A stretch of DNA of 64,000 bases from Natronorubrum aibiense (GTDB taxonomy: Archaea > Halobacteriota > Halobacteria > Halobacteriales > Natrialbaceae), in NCBI RefSeq assembly GCF_009392895.1, contig NZ_CP045488.1, positions 1,860,001-1,924,000 of the forward strand, written 5' to 3'. The position numbers and the translations under genes are program-made. Below are positions 43,655 through 53,236 of the stretch, in pieces. The notes under the pieces were generated by a model. That model saw nothing but the letters and a program-made list of their open reading frames with translations, searched no databases and was not told where the DNA came from. The stretch's first letter is position 1. Each line of letters starts with the position of its first letter.

Positions 43655-43990
43655 ATGATACTGGTACGCGGTCGTGCCGGCGGCACTGAACTCACTGGCA
43701 CGCTGTACGAACGGGGCGAGCGAGCGCCCTCGTTCCGCGGCGCGCCCGACGAAGATGCCGCGTACGTGTGGGTCTGTGACGAGTTTTACGAGGTCGACAG
43801 CGGCGGCTCGACGCAACTCGTCGACGGCCGCGAGGTCCACCTCGCGTTCGAGTCGCCGATGCCACGCGGCTTCGACACCCGAGAACAGGCTCTCGAGGGG
43901 GCCAAAGAACACGTCCGAACGCAGTTCGCCCGGATCGGCGTCGATCCGGCGGACGTCGCCCTCGAAGTCGAAAAGGAGGCCGAGCCCTAG
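43655..43990 (+). CDS. conserved hypothetical protein opposite nurA
   Basis: A 111-residue protein starts MILVRGRAGGTELTGTLYER and has YVWVCDEFYEVDSGGSTQLV and a C-terminal helix (EQALEGAKEHVRTQFARIG). ATG 43655 is used. Its stop overlaps the 3' end of nurA by 4 nt, so the genes converge. Its function is unknown; its place between HerA and NurA genes is worth noting. Confidence 0.7.
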   Translation: MILVRGRAGGTELTGTLYERGERAPSFRGAPDEDAAYVWVCDEFYEVDSGGSTQLVDGREVHLAFESPMPRGFDTREQALEGAKEHVRTQFARIGVDPADVALEVEKEAEP

Positions 43991-45267
43991 TACGGTTCGT
44001 CGGCCCAGCGGTGGTCGTCGTAGGTTCGATCCTGCGACGTATCGAACTGCGTCTCGAGCGTCTCGCGAAGCGACCGTTTCTCCGAGCGACTGATTCGAGC
44101 GAGTTCGTCCGCCTTTTCGACGATCGTCGGCGGCCCGTGAGCGATCGCGACGTCCTGTAACAACTGGATCGTCAACCGCTCGCGGGTCTCGGGATCGCGG
44201 GTGAACGCGTAGGGGGCCTCGATCCGGTAGACGAGGTCGTCACGGGGATCGTAGACGACGAAGAAGGTGACTTCGTACTCCTCGAGTGAGTGTTCGCGCT
44301 CGACGCCGAGAGCGTCGCCGTCGACCGACAGCGGCCGGTCGACGCCGCCGCGGGAGCGAAACCAGTTGGTGTACGTCAGTGCCGACGTCTCTCGCTCCCA
44401 GCGGTCGCCGTCGACGTCGGGGACGTACTCGCCGCGCTCGAGTAAGCGGGTAAACAGCGCCGAGTCGTCACTCCACGGGCTGGCGACGTCGACGTCGCGT
44501 TTGTTCTTCAGCGTCCGTGTAATGACGCGGGTTGCCGGGTTCTTGACGAAGCCGACGAGCGGCACGCCCCGGTCGACGAAGCGCTCGACCAGTCGAACGT
44601 AGTTCTCGAGGACCGTCGTCGGCCGCGGGTCCTCGAGCAGAAAGTCCGCCAGATCGGGGTGTTGATCGGCCCACCGGAGCAGGCCGCGCGGATACAGCGG
44701 GCCATCCAGGACGAGCAGGTCCTCGACGTCGGCGGCGTGGTCGCAGGCGTGTTTGCTCTCGGCGAGATAGAGCGCCAGCGCGTGGACGACGCCTTCGGCG
44801 AAGCGTGGTAACGGCGGGATTTTCACGGCTCGACTCCGGCTGTAGCCTTCGTCGAACGTCCCCCACGTCTCGTCGACCGTCATCGTCTCGTCGTTCGAGT
44901 GGACGGTCATCACGGTGGTTCGCGATCGGTGGAGGTCGAGGTCGCTCGGCGTCGCGCTCATGGCGGCCTGTGCGATGTCGATGACGAGGCCGTTCTTGAA
45001 CGTCGTCGGGTTGATCGTCCCCGCGTCGAGGCCGTGTTCTGTTGGAAACGGCCGCTCGTGGAGGGCGACGTCCTCGCAGTCGACGAGTCGGCGGCGCTGG
45101 TCGTCGACCGGCTCGAGGATCGTCCGACCGTTGTGGTCGACGAGTGGGTTCAGAAACGAGTCCCAGACCGTCTCGGCGAACGCACGGCGGTCGCGCTCGT
45201 CGGCTCCGTGGTCGATCCGTCTGGCGAGTCGCGCGATGCCATCGAAATGGACCGGATCGAGAGTCAT
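43987..45267 (-). CDS. nurA: NurA 5'-3' nuclease
   Basis: This 426-residue protein matches haloarchaeal NurA nucleases, which with HerA (encoded nearby on the same strand) resect DNA ends. Metal-binding acidic residues are expected in LVIDIAQAAMSA near residue 95 and in LLVLDGPLYPRG; further conserved is FVKNPATRVITRTLK. Starts at ATG 45267. HerA and NurA are usually adjacent; here they are separated by two genes. Confidence 0.9.
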   Translation of the reverse strand: MTLDPVHFDGIARLARRIDHGADERDRRAFAETVWDSFLNPLVDHNGRTILEPVDDQRRRLVDCEDVALHERPFPTEHGLDAGTINPTTFKNGLVIDIAQAAMSATPSDLDLHRSRTTVMTVHSNDETMTVDETWGTFDEGYSRSRAVKIPPLPRFAEGVVHALALYLAESKHACDHAADVEDLLVLDGPLYPRGLLRWADQHPDLADFLLEDPRPTTVLENYVRLVERFVDRGVPLVGFVKNPATRVITRTLKNKRDVDVASPWSDDSALFTRLLERGEYVPDVDGDRWERETSALTYTNWFRSRGGVDRPLSVDGDALGVEREHSLEEYEVTFFVVYDPRDDLVYRIEAPYAFTRDPETRERLTIQLLQDVAIAHGPPTIVEKADELARISRSEKRSLRETLETQFDTSQDRTYDDHRWADEPY

Positions 45268-45392
45268 CGTCTGTGACTTTCATACTGACTGCTGTAAGTC
45301 AGTACCGGTGCAACCGCGACCACCCTTCGGTTGCACGATATATCGTTAGATCGCATCAGCCCACCCGAAAAAGTCAGCGGTGGTCAGCGCTG

Positions 45393-45502
45393 ATACTGCC
45401 GGACAGAACGATTCGCGCACCGATCGCACGCGACCGGTCGTCGCCGGAGGCGGCGAGCCGTGAGACGCGATCGGACGTTTACTGACGTTTGTCTGGCAGT
45501 AT
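45393..45502 (+). repeat. 110-bp inverted-repeat element, copy 2
   Basis: Ends ATACTGCCGGACAG and, in reverse complement, ATACTGCCAGACAAACG. The length is exactly that of copy 1 at 25810-25919. Outer conserved bases include ACTGCCGGACAGAAC, ATTCG and ACTGAC; the centre differs but is again self-complementary (GATCGC with GCGATC, then a longer stem with a GGA loop). The ORF-free content suggests a MITE or a structured RNA element. Confidence 0.75.
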
Positions 45503-45570
45503 GAGTTCCGACGGACTATACTGGACCTACCGGAGCGATTCACTCGCGTACGGGTAAATTACTATCAGAA

Positions 45571-45580
45571 AAATTATTTA
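45571..45580 (+). promoter_or_regulatory. TATA-like box for zinc-ribbon gene
   Basis: AAATTATTTA lies about 30 nt before ATG 45609, supporting that start over ATG 45591. Confidence 0.45.
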
Positions 45581-45608
45581 TCCGGGTCACATGGAGGCTA
45601 CTGTCCTG

Positions 45609-45899
45609 ATGTCCAAGCGAGGTCTGAAAGCGACCGAAACCGACGACGATGCGATCAACTGGCGACAGAACGGCTCGAGTGTCACGCTGTACGACGAAGC
45701 CAACTCCGACGCCTGGGTTCGAATGACGTTCGAAGCTGGTATTCCTCCCGAACATCGGCTCTACATGATCTGTGACGAGTGTGGGGCGGTTTTCGCCCAA
45801 CGAACGACTCCCGGTCACAGCACCGTCTGTGGCGACTGCGGCACGACGTTCGACCACCGCCCCAATTCGGAACTCGAACGCGGCGATTCGACCAACTAG
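45609..45899 (+). CDS. zinc-ribbon haloarchaeal protein
   Basis: This 96-residue protein ends in two zinc-binding knuckles, MICDECGAVFAQ and TVCGDCGTTFDH (CxxC x2), forming one zinc ribbon. The N-terminal 55 residues (LKATETDDDAINWRQNG) include a VRMTFEAGIP segment of unknown fold. ATG 45609 was chosen by TATA spacing; 45591 would add six residues. Function unknown; probably nucleic-acid or protein binding. Confidence 0.75.
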   Translation: MSKRGLKATETDDDAINWRQNGSSVTLYDEANSDAWVRMTFEAGIPPEHRLYMICDECGAVFAQRTTPGHSTVCGDCGTTFDHRPNSELERGDSTN

Positions 45900-46001
45900 A
45901 CGCGCCATTCACGACAAAATCTGGCTGCTCGAGAAATATAACAGATTACTTGTATTTTAGCCCGACGAGCGACGGCGTCGAACCCCGCCGCCCAGTCGAG
46001 A

Positions 46002-46436
46002 TCACTCGAGGAACCGATCTCGAACGTCTCCAGTCGGAAGCAGACACTGGTCTTTTGTGCCGAACACCCGATAGCGGTGGTCGGCAACGAGGTCGTACAC
46101 CCCGTCGCGAAGTCGGCGCGGGAGGAATCGAACCGGGCCGAGGAGGCGATACACGCCACCCAGTCGCTGTGCGATTCGGATCACGGCGGCCGATTTCACG
46201 TAGCTGTCCTCGCCCTCGAGCAATACGACCGACTCGAGGGACTCGGTCTCGAGGCCGTGCTCGGCCAGCAACTGCTGGCCGACGCCGGACTGCAGCGACG
46301 CGAAGTGGAACTGCCCCTCGGGATCGCGTGGAATGATGAACTGTACGAACCCGTGACAGAGGTTGCAGACGCCGTCGAAGAGGACGATCGGGGCGTCGTC
46401 CGGCACGTCCGCTGTCATTACCCTGTGTTCGGCCAT
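46002..46436 (-). CDS. DCC-family thiol-disulphide oxidoreductase (DUF393)
   Basis: This 144-residue protein (138 if ATG 46418 is used) has the family's DxxCxxC motif VLFDGVCNLCHGFV near residues 18-31, and a YVKSAAVIRIAQRL segment. It is predicted to be thioredoxin-like. The start at 46418 gives the more usual N-terminus for the family; 46436 is the longer option. Substrate unknown. Confidence 0.85.
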   Translation of the reverse strand: MAEHRVMTADVPDDAPIVLFDGVCNLCHGFVQFIIPRDPEGQFHFASLQSGVGQQLLAEHGLETESLESVVLLEGEDSYVKSAAVIRIAQRLGGVYRLLGPVRFLPRRLRDGVYDLVADHRYRVFGTKDQCLLPTGDVRDRFLE

Positions 46437-46546
46437 GACGAAGTTCAGCGTTCCGGTCAGGGGCCCCGCCGGCGCTGTTTTGCCCGCGCCAACGGACTCA
46501 CGACGACAACGACAGCTAGTTACGACAGGCTGGCGACCGGTCGCAC

Positions 46547-48070
46547 ATGGATGCTGCGCTGATTATCCTCGACGGGTGGGGACTCGGCGACGGAACGAGC
46601 AGAGACGCCGTCGACGCGGCCGAGACACCGACGTTCGACGCGCTGTCGCGAGCGGGCGCGGACGGCTCGCTCGAGGTTGCCGGCCGACGCGTCGGCCTCC
46701 CCGAGGGCCAGATGGGCAACAGCGAGGTCGGACACCTGAACATCGGGGCCGGACGGGTGGTCTACCAGGAGTACACGCGGATCTCGGATTCGATCGCCGA
46801 CGGCTCCTTCCGCGAGAACGACGCGATCAATACGGCGTTCGACCACGCGCGCGAAAACGACGGCCGGGTCCACTTCCTCGGTCTCGTCAGCGACGGCGGG
46901 GTCCACTCGGATCACGAGCACCTCCACGCGCTGATCGAACTCGCGGCCGACCGCGACGTCGAGGCCGTCACCCACGCATTTACCGACGGGCGGGATACCT
47001 CGCCAACCGGCGGGCGGGAGTACCTCGCCACGCTCGAGGACGTCGTCGACGAACACGGCACCGGCGACGTGGCGACCGTCACGGGCCGGTACTACGCGAT
47101 GGACCGCGACCAGAACTGGGAGCGGACCAAGCGAGCCTACGACGCCATCGTGGACCGCGACGCCGAGTGGACGGCCAGTTCGGCCGTCGACGCCGTCGAG
47201 GATTCATACGACCGGGGCGAGACCGACGAGTTCGTCGAACCGACCCTCGTTGCGGACCAAACCGCACTCGAGGACGGCGACTCGGTCGTCTGGTTCAACT
47301 TCCGCTCCGATCGGGCTCGACAGCTCACGCGGCTGCTCGCCGACATCCGCTCGGAGGACTGGGCCGACGCGTTCGAACTCAGCCCGCCCGAGACGGAGGT
47401 CGTGATGATGACCCAGTACGACAAGACGTTCGACCTCCCGATTGCGTACCCGCCGAACCAGCCCGAACAGGTGCTCGGCGAGGTGCTCGCCGACGCGGGC
47501 AAGACACAGCTTCGGATCGCCGAATCCGAGAAGTACGCCCACGTCACCTACTTCTTAAACGGCGGCCGCGAGGTCGAGTTCGATGGCGAGATCCGCAAGA
47601 TCGTCGAGAGTCCCGACGTGCCGACCTACGATCTCCAACCCGAGATGAGCGCACCCGAGGTGACGGAGACAGCGGTTGAAACGATCCAGACCGACGATCC
47701 AGACGTTCTCGTACTCAACTACGCCAACCCCGACATGGTCGGCCACACCGGCGACTACGAGGCCGCGATCGAAGCCGTCGAAGCCGTCGACACGCAACTC
47801 AGCCGACTCGTCGACGCGCTCGAGGCCGCCGGCGCACACGTCCTGATCACTGCGGATCACGGCAACGCCGACGACATGGGAACCGAAGACGACCCCCACA
47901 CGGCTCACACGTACAACGAGGTGCCGCTCGTCTATCTCGCCCCCGACGGCACCGACGGTGGTCACACCGTCCGCGAGGGCGGCACGCTCGCGGACATCGC
48001 GCCGACGATGCTCGAGTATCTCGGAGTCGACCAGCCACCCGAGATGACTGGCGAGTCACTGCTCGAGTGA
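46547..48070 (+). CDS. gpmI: 2,3-bisphosphoglycerate-independent phosphoglycerate mutase
   Basis: This 507-residue Mn-dependent enzyme interconverts 3- and 2-phosphoglycerate. The metal Asp in LIILDGWGLG, the phospho-Ser motif QMGNSEVGHLNIGAGR, TDGRDTSP, FNFRSDRARQ, AESEKYAHVTYFLNGG, NPDMVGHTG and ITADHGNADD are all present. Its length is typical of BPG-independent GpmI (about 510). ATG 46547 is the only fitting start. Confidence 0.97.
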   Translation: MDAALIILDGWGLGDGTSRDAVDAAETPTFDALSRAGADGSLEVAGRRVGLPEGQMGNSEVGHLNIGAGRVVYQEYTRISDSIADGSFRENDAINTAFDHARENDGRVHFLGLVSDGGVHSDHEHLHALIELAADRDVEAVTHAFTDGRDTSPTGGREYLATLEDVVDEHGTGDVATVTGRYYAMDRDQNWERTKRAYDAIVDRDAEWTASSAVDAVEDSYDRGETDEFVEPTLVADQTALEDGDSVVWFNFRSDRARQLTRLLADIRSEDWADAFELSPPETEVVMMTQYDKTFDLPIAYPPNQPEQVLGEVLADAGKTQLRIAESEKYAHVTYFLNGGREVEFDGEIRKIVESPDVPTYDLQPEMSAPEVTETAVETIQTDDPDVLVLNYANPDMVGHTGDYEAAIEAVEAVDTQLSRLVDALEAAGAHVLITADHGNADDMGTEDDPHTAHTYNEVPLVYLAPDGTDGGHTVREGGTLADIAPTMLEYLGVDQPPEMTGESLLE

Positions 48071-48242
48071 ATGCGAGCGCCGTCGCTGCGGGCGAACGTG
48101 TTCGTAGGACGCGAACGTGGCAATCTCGACCGAGTCTCAAAAAAGTCGGCTGAGACGGTCCGAAAGCGGGTCGAAGTCGGCTGCTCGGTTCGGCCGTGGG
48201 TGTGGCAGACCGCTCGAGCGACGTTCTCGGTCTTCGTTTCCC

Positions 48243-50411
48243 TCAGTTGCCTCGCTCGTCTGCACACTGACCGCGTCCAGGATGGTCGTCGTCGTGACCA
48301 CGTCCCGGAGTGTTAGCCCCTTGGTTTCTGCGTCCGGGGTGGTCGTCGTCGCCGGGACGACGACCGGGGATGCCGTTCTCCGGGGGCTCGTACACGTAGA
48401 GACAGTCGTTGCTGTAGGAGCGGCCGAACTGGTCGGCGTCCTCACAGCAGAGAACCCGGCCGTCGTCCATTACGTAGACGTTGTCGACGTTGATGAGCGC
48501 GTCATCTGCGACGTCCGCCGGATCGCTCGCGTCCGGCCCGACGATGACCGGCTCGAGCGTCGAGACGTTGAAATCCGACTCGAGTTCCGCCCGGTAGACG
48601 ACGCCGCCGTCGACTCGCTCGAGTTGGATGTCACCGACGCCCTCGTAGCCCTCTTCGGTGGACATGTCGTCGTTGAGCTCGGAGATAGCAAAGTAGACGT
48701 AATCTCCTGGGCCGGCCCCTTCGACGCTGTCGACGCCTTCGGCCTTGTTGAACTCAATGCTCGCACCGATCTCTTTGGCGGCGGCGCGCGTTTCGAGGAA
48801 CGGCACGCGACGGAGCTCCGGATCGACGCCGTCGGGACCGTCGGCCTCGTACTGGTCGGCCCAGCGAACGATCTCCTCGTCGGTGATGTAGTCCTGATTC
48901 CCGTTTTCGACGACTTCCCTGTCGGCTTCCTCGAGAGCGGTTTCGAGGTCCGTTTCCCAGTCAGTTTCGGCGTGGGTCTCGAGGTAGTCGACCTGCGTGA
49001 TGTCGTCGTAGTCGGCGATCCACGACTCGATCTCGCGGTTACTGGCGTGGCCGAGTTCCAGCCACTCGATCTCGAGGTCGACCGCAGCTGGTGGGAGTTC
49101 GCGAGCGGCTTCCTCGTTGGTCACTTTCGGCGCGTAGAGGGTGCCAGCGACGTCCATCGGATCGTCGTAGTCGTCGATCGGCTCGTCGGCGACGAACTTG
49201 TAGATCCCTTTGCTGTCGCCGTCCGAGCAGCCGTAGACCGTCTTTCGATCGGACTGTACGTCCGGAGCTTCCCAGGCGGCCCGGCCCATCACGTAGTACT
49301 TGACGGGTTGTGGCGGGTCGGCCGTCGGCTCGCGGAAGTCGATGTGATAACCATACCGGTAGGGGTTCGGATAGATGTCGCCGATCGGCTCGAGCGTGTT
49401 GTCGTCGTCGCCCTGATTGACGGGGTCGGCACCGAGGTAGTAGGCGAGGAACTCGATACCCGTCAGCGACCAGTACCCCTGTACGCTCCAGGCGTCGCTG
49501 CCGTAGTAGTCGTCGACGGCGCTCTGGACCGCCGAGGGGTTCGGTCGGTTCCAGAACTCGTGGGCTCCGCGGCGTCCCTTTCCGGTTCCCGCGTCCACGA
49601 TATCGCCGACCGTCGCGGCCAGCGAGACGCGCGGGTGGGCGTAGTTCTCCTCGGAGGAGAGCATCGTGTTCCACGGGCTCAGATCTCCGTAGCAGTTGAT
49701 TCGCGTCCCGCCGAGGTCGCGCATCGGCTCGGTGTTGGCGAGATTGATGGCGTTCTCGAGGTCGGCTTCCCACTCGCCATCGCTGGTCCGACTGATCGGG
49801 ATTCGAGAGACGTTCCCGGGGCTGTTCTCCCAGTTCGTAAAGAGGTAGCCCTCTGTGCCGTCCTCGTTTGTGGCGACGAACTCGTTACAGTCGGGGTTGT
49901 ACGCGGCGTCGCCATACTGGGTGCCCGCGAACGCCTCCGTCGTGATGTTCTGGCCGTCGGGTGTCTGGACGACGCCGAGTTCCTCGGTGCCGCCGTTGAT
50001 CTCCTCGTGTGCTTGTGCGAGGAACGTGTAGTCGCTGTCGGCACCGCGGACGATTCCCTGCTCCGCGTTCGTCTGCGGTGTCGACAGCTCGTCGAAGTCG
50101 TCGTTAGTACCGTCGAACTCGAACTGGAACCCGCTGAAGTAGCCGATCCCGGCTTCGTCGTACGGGGCGGGGTTGTCCCGACTCGGGTGCTGGAGACTGT
50201 ACAGCAACGAGCCATCCTCGAACACGAACGGACCGGTGACCTCCGCGCCGAGTGCGGTCGACGAGAACCGCTTCAACTCCCCTTTCACGTGCGGTGCGAG
50301 GGGCGTATCCGGGTCCTCCGGTTGGTCCGCACTCGCGACACCAGCAACGCTTGCACCCAGCGCCGCAGCGACCGAGGCTTCCATCAGGTTACGTCGAGTT
50401 AAATCGACCAT
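48243..50411 (-). CDS. Tat-secreted PhoX-family phosphatase (DUF839)
   Basis: This 722-residue exported protein has a Tat signal at its N-terminus (TRRNLMEASVAAALGASVAG). It resembles PhoX/DUF839 phosphatases, with GTRINCYGDLSPWNTML in place of the PhoX cofactor-Cys region, and GAHEFWNRP. PhoX enzymes use calcium and iron and act on phosphate esters outside the cell. The C-terminus is a Gly/Arg/Asp-rich tail with two GDDDHPGRR/HDDDHPGRG-like repeats. A TATA-like CATATAAAAATTC is about 30 nt before the ATG, suggesting a leaderless transcript. Confidence 0.88.
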   Translation of the reverse strand: MVDLTRRNLMEASVAAALGASVAGVASADQPEDPDTPLAPHVKGELKRFSSTALGAEVTGPFVFEDGSLLYSLQHPSRDNPAPYDEAGIGYFSGFQFEFDGTNDDFDELSTPQTNAEQGIVRGADSDYTFLAQAHEEINGGTEELGVVQTPDGQNITTEAFAGTQYGDAAYNPDCNEFVATNEDGTEGYLFTNWENSPGNVSRIPISRTSDGEWEADLENAINLANTEPMRDLGGTRINCYGDLSPWNTMLSSEENYAHPRVSLAATVGDIVDAGTGKGRRGAHEFWNRPNPSAVQSAVDDYYGSDAWSVQGYWSLTGIEFLAYYLGADPVNQGDDDNTLEPIGDIYPNPYRYGYHIDFREPTADPPQPVKYYVMGRAAWEAPDVQSDRKTVYGCSDGDSKGIYKFVADEPIDDYDDPMDVAGTLYAPKVTNEEAARELPPAAVDLEIEWLELGHASNREIESWIADYDDITQVDYLETHAETDWETDLETALEEADREVVENGNQDYITDEEIVRWADQYEADGPDGVDPELRRVPFLETRAAAKEIGASIEFNKAEGVDSVEGAGPGDYVYFAISELNDDMSTEEGYEGVGDIQLERVDGGVVYRAELESDFNVSTLEPVIVGPDASDPADVADDALINVDNVYVMDDGRVLCCEDADQFGRSYSNDCLYVYEPPENGIPGRRPGDDDHPGRRNQGANTPGRGHDDDHPGRGQCADERGN

Positions 50412-50654
50412 CAGGCTAGTACCACCACACCACGGTATAGAATTTTTATATGAGTGGTCTATATCAGTGTATTTCAGAAAGAAATATACTGGATCCTATG
50501 TAGCTGTTCTTGCCACCTCGTATCGGTCTCATCATCGTACCGTCTCGGTGTCCGTTCGGTACTCAAGGGACCATCTGCAGACGGCTGTTCCCGTCGCTGC
50601 TGGTCCTGGACTGTCTGGAGACAAAAGAACGATCAGTCGGCGGTCGATCGGCGG

Positions 50655-51080
50655 CTACTCGAGCCCCTGCTCGACCGCGTTCGCCCGAATCTCTCGAGCG
50701 CGCTCTCGAACGGACGCAATGTAGCGTTCGATCTTCGGGGGCGTTTTGCCGTAGAACGAGGCGACCCAGTTCAGATCAGTTCCGGGCATGGTCAGAAAGT
50801 ACGCCGCGAGCGTGTCTCGGCCGGCCTGAATGACTTCCGGGGGCACGCCACGCTCACCGGTGCCCTCCTCCTGAAAGCCGTTCGTATCGAAGTAGACGTC
50901 GGCGTACAGCGTCGCCAGCTCCGGATCGTGGAACGTCATCGGAACGTGCTGAGGGGCGTCGAATCGGTATCGGGGATCCCCCTCATCCGACGTGGACTCG
51001 AGGATCCGCACGTCCAGAATGTATGCTTCGTAAACCGATTCCGTGCCGTCGTTCGATGACCGGGTAGATGCTTCGGACAT
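50655..51080 (-). CDS. conserved hypothetical protein
   Basis: This 141-residue acidic protein has a mixed fold: the segment YILDVRILESTSDEGDPRYR, then a helical C-terminus (PPEVIQAGRDTLAAYFLTMP, IERYIASVRERAREI). I do not recognise the family. Codon use and acidity fit the genome. It stands upstream of an untranslated gap and next to the PhoX gene. Confidence 0.65.
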   Translation of the reverse strand: MSEASTRSSNDGTESVYEAYILDVRILESTSDEGDPRYRFDAPQHVPMTFHDPELATLYADVYFDTNGFQEEGTGERGVPPEVIQAGRDTLAAYFLTMPGTDLNWVASFYGKTPPKIERYIASVRERAREIRANAVEQGLE

Positions 51081-51499
51081 TGGGTATCGACATCGCTGGG
51101 CAGCGGCTCAGACGAGCCCGCCGCGTGTCTCCGCATGCCACGAGTACGGGTATGAGTATTGCTAATAGCAGTCCTGACAGTCACGAATCGCTCACGAACG
51201 GTATAGAGGGCTACGTTCGTTGCCTAGCCCGTCTCCTCTATGATGTATCAACATTTATTGTTCCAATCCGCTGCTTCCTCGCGAACGTGTTAGCAGTGAA
51301 AATTGCCGCCACCGTCTCGACGGTGGCCGCTTTCGACTTCGCGGTGATCCGTTCTTCGATCGCGTGTGGACGACGTTCGTCTCTCGAGAGCTGTGCTCCG
51401 TGGTCCCGTTGCTGGTAATATCTGCCCACAGCTCGGTCGAATTCCGAACGGACGAGAGTCTCTAGTGGTTTTACTTAGTCTGCCTGCAACGACGCTGAT
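51081..51499. other. intergenic region, no supported gene
   Basis: The 419-bp gap has ORFs on both strands, but none resembles a protein. A perfect hairpin of 9-bp stem and 2-nt loop stands at 51308-51327. The TATA box of metY is at about 51468-51477. Confidence 0.5.
51468..51477 (+). promoter_or_regulatory. TATA-like box for metY
   Basis: GGTTTTACTTA-like sequence about 26 nt before ATG 51500; a leaderless start is likely. Confidence 0.45.
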
Positions 51500-52795
51500 A
51501 TGAGCGACGATTCCGATTCGGATGCCCACCGATTTGCCACGAATAGTGTTCATGCCGGTCAAGAACCCGACCCGACGACGGGTGCCCGCGCACCACCGAT
51601 CTATCAGACAACGTCCTACGTCTTCGACGATACGGACCACGCTGCCGCGCTGTTCGGACTCGAGGAGTTCGGCAACATCTACTCGCGGATCATGAACCCG
51701 ACGAACGCGATGTTAGAAGACCGCATCGCGTCGCTCGAGGGCGGCGTCGGCGCGCTGGCCACGTCGTCAGGAATGGCCGCGTTCGACCTCGCGACGTTCA
51801 TCCTCGCGGAGGTCGGCGACAACATCGTCTCCTCGTCGGCGCTGTACGGCGGGACCTACACGTATCTCACCCACACGGTCGCAAAGCGCGGCATCGAGAC
51901 GAAGTTCGTCGACACGCTGGATTACGACGCCTACGAGGAGGCGATCGACGACGACACCGCCTTCGTCCACTTAGAGACGATCGGCAACCCCGCGCTCGTC
52001 ACGCCGGACATCGAACGCATCGCCGACATCGCCCACGACCACGACGTCCCGCTCTTCGTCGACAACACCTTCGCGACGCCGTATCTCTGCCGGCCGCTCG
52101 AGCACGGCGCGGACCTCGTCTGGAACTCGACGACGAAGTGGCTCACCGGTTCGGGGTCGACGGTCGGCGGCATCCTCGTCGACGGCGGCTCGTTCCCGTG
52201 GCCCGAGGGCGACTACCCCGAAATCACCGAACCCAACCCCGCCTACCACGGCGTCAACTTCTACGAGACGTTCGGCGACGCGGCGTTCTCGATCGTCGCC
52301 CGCACTCGCGGGCTGCGCGACCTGGGCAACCAGCAGTCGCCGTTCGACGCCTGGGTCACCCTGCAGAAACTCGAGTCACTGCCGCTGCGGATGGAGAAAC
52401 ACTGCGAGAACGCGATGGCCGTCGCCGAGTTCCTCGAGGACCACGACGCCGTCGACTGGGTCAACTACCCCGGTCTCGAGAGCCACGAAACCCACGAGGA
52501 AGCGAGCAAATACCTCGAGGGCGGCTACGGCGGCATGATCACGTTCGGCCTCGAGGGCGGCTACGACGCCGCCGAGACGGTCTGTAACGAGGTCGACCTG
52601 ACGAGCATGCTCGCGAACGTCGGCGACGCGAAGTCGCTAATCATCCACCCCGCGAGCACGACCCACCAGCAACTCACTGAGGAGGAGAAACTCGCAAGCG
52701 GCGTCACCGACGACCTCGTGCGTCTTTCGGTCGGCATCGAAGACGTCGACGACGTGATCGCCGATCTCGAGCAGGCGATCGACGCGGCGAAATAA
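51500..52795 (+). CDS. metY: O-acetylhomoserine (thiol)-lyase, PLP-dependent
   Basis: This 431-residue enzyme makes homocysteine from O-acetylhomoserine and sulphide. The family segments are clear: [20 protein letters not shown], the PLP-Lys motif [16 protein letters not shown] (Lys about residue 213), and at the C-terminus [16 protein letters not shown]. In many haloarchaea a homoserine acetyltransferase gene is adjacent; none is here within the window. Confidence 0.94.
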   Translation: MSDDSDSDAHRFATNSVHAGQEPDPTTGARAPPIYQTTSYVFDDTDHAAALFGLEEFGNIYSRIMNPTNAMLEDRIASLEGGVGALATSSGMAAFDLATFILAEVGDNIVSSSALYGGTYTYLTHTVAKRGIETKFVDTLDYDAYEEAIDDDTAFVHLETIGNPALVTPDIERIADIAHDHDVPLFVDNTFATPYLCRPLEHGADLVWNSTTKWLTGSGSTVGGILVDGGSFPWPEGDYPEITEPNPAYHGVNFYETFGDAAFSIVARTRGLRDLGNQQSPFDAWVTLQKLESLPLRMEKHCENAMAVAEFLEDHDAVDWVNYPGLESHETHEEASKYLEGGYGGMITFGLEGGYDAAETVCNEVDLTSMLANVGDAKSLIIHPASTTHQQLTEEEKLASGVTDDLVRLSVGIEDVDDVIADLEQAIDAAK

Positions 52796-53236
52796 GGTCG
52801 GTCATCGGTTAAAACCCGGCGTTCGGTGTGCAGCTCGGTTGGGAGTGCAGCGTCAGTTCTCGTGAGATCGACGATGCTGTCTCTCTACCGACCGGTTGGT
52901 CGAGGACGGCGTCTCCGGGGGTTGCGAGTCGCTCCCGGCGTCGCTGTCGGCGTGGCTCGAGCGGGAACCGATCGGGAGTCCGCAGCCGGCTTCGCCGTCC
53001 ATTCCGAGGAGACGAGCGAACCGACGGCGTTCGGCGGCATGTCTATCGAGAGTCATGCCACTTGAGAACGGCCGGATCCGTTGTAGTAATGCAGGACATT
53101 TCACGCGGAAACGGACGACTACGATCGTGAAACAGTCGGGTTCCGTCGGTCGGTTTGTGCGCGTAACCGTTCACTGTCATCCGGAACGGCCACCGGCAGC
53201 GTAACGCCCTTCTCTCCGAATCCCTTTCGTTCGGGT
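52796..53236. other. intergenic region, no supported gene
   Basis: The 441-bp gap has several short ORFs (for example 52853-53104, minus) but no family resemblance and no clear promoter-start pairing. Confidence 0.5.

Larger units (their letters stand above)
45268..45608. other. intergenic region with repeat copy 2 and an AT-rich promoter
   Basis: This gap contains the 110-bp inverted-repeat copy at 45393-45502 and the promoter of the zinc-ribbon gene. I see no protein-coding ORF that can be supported. Confidence 0.6.

Noticed and set aside
48117-50402. Open frame of about 761 codons on the plus strand opposite the PhoX gene
   Set aside because: It is the antisense of a GC-rich gene with a clear family, signal peptide and promoter; the predicted protein is Val/Arg-rich with no family.
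51308-51327. Perfect 9-bp hairpin in the gap before metY as a possible terminator or riboswitch
   Set aside because: No T-tract or conserved riboswitch core beside it; it may be chance in GC-rich DNA.
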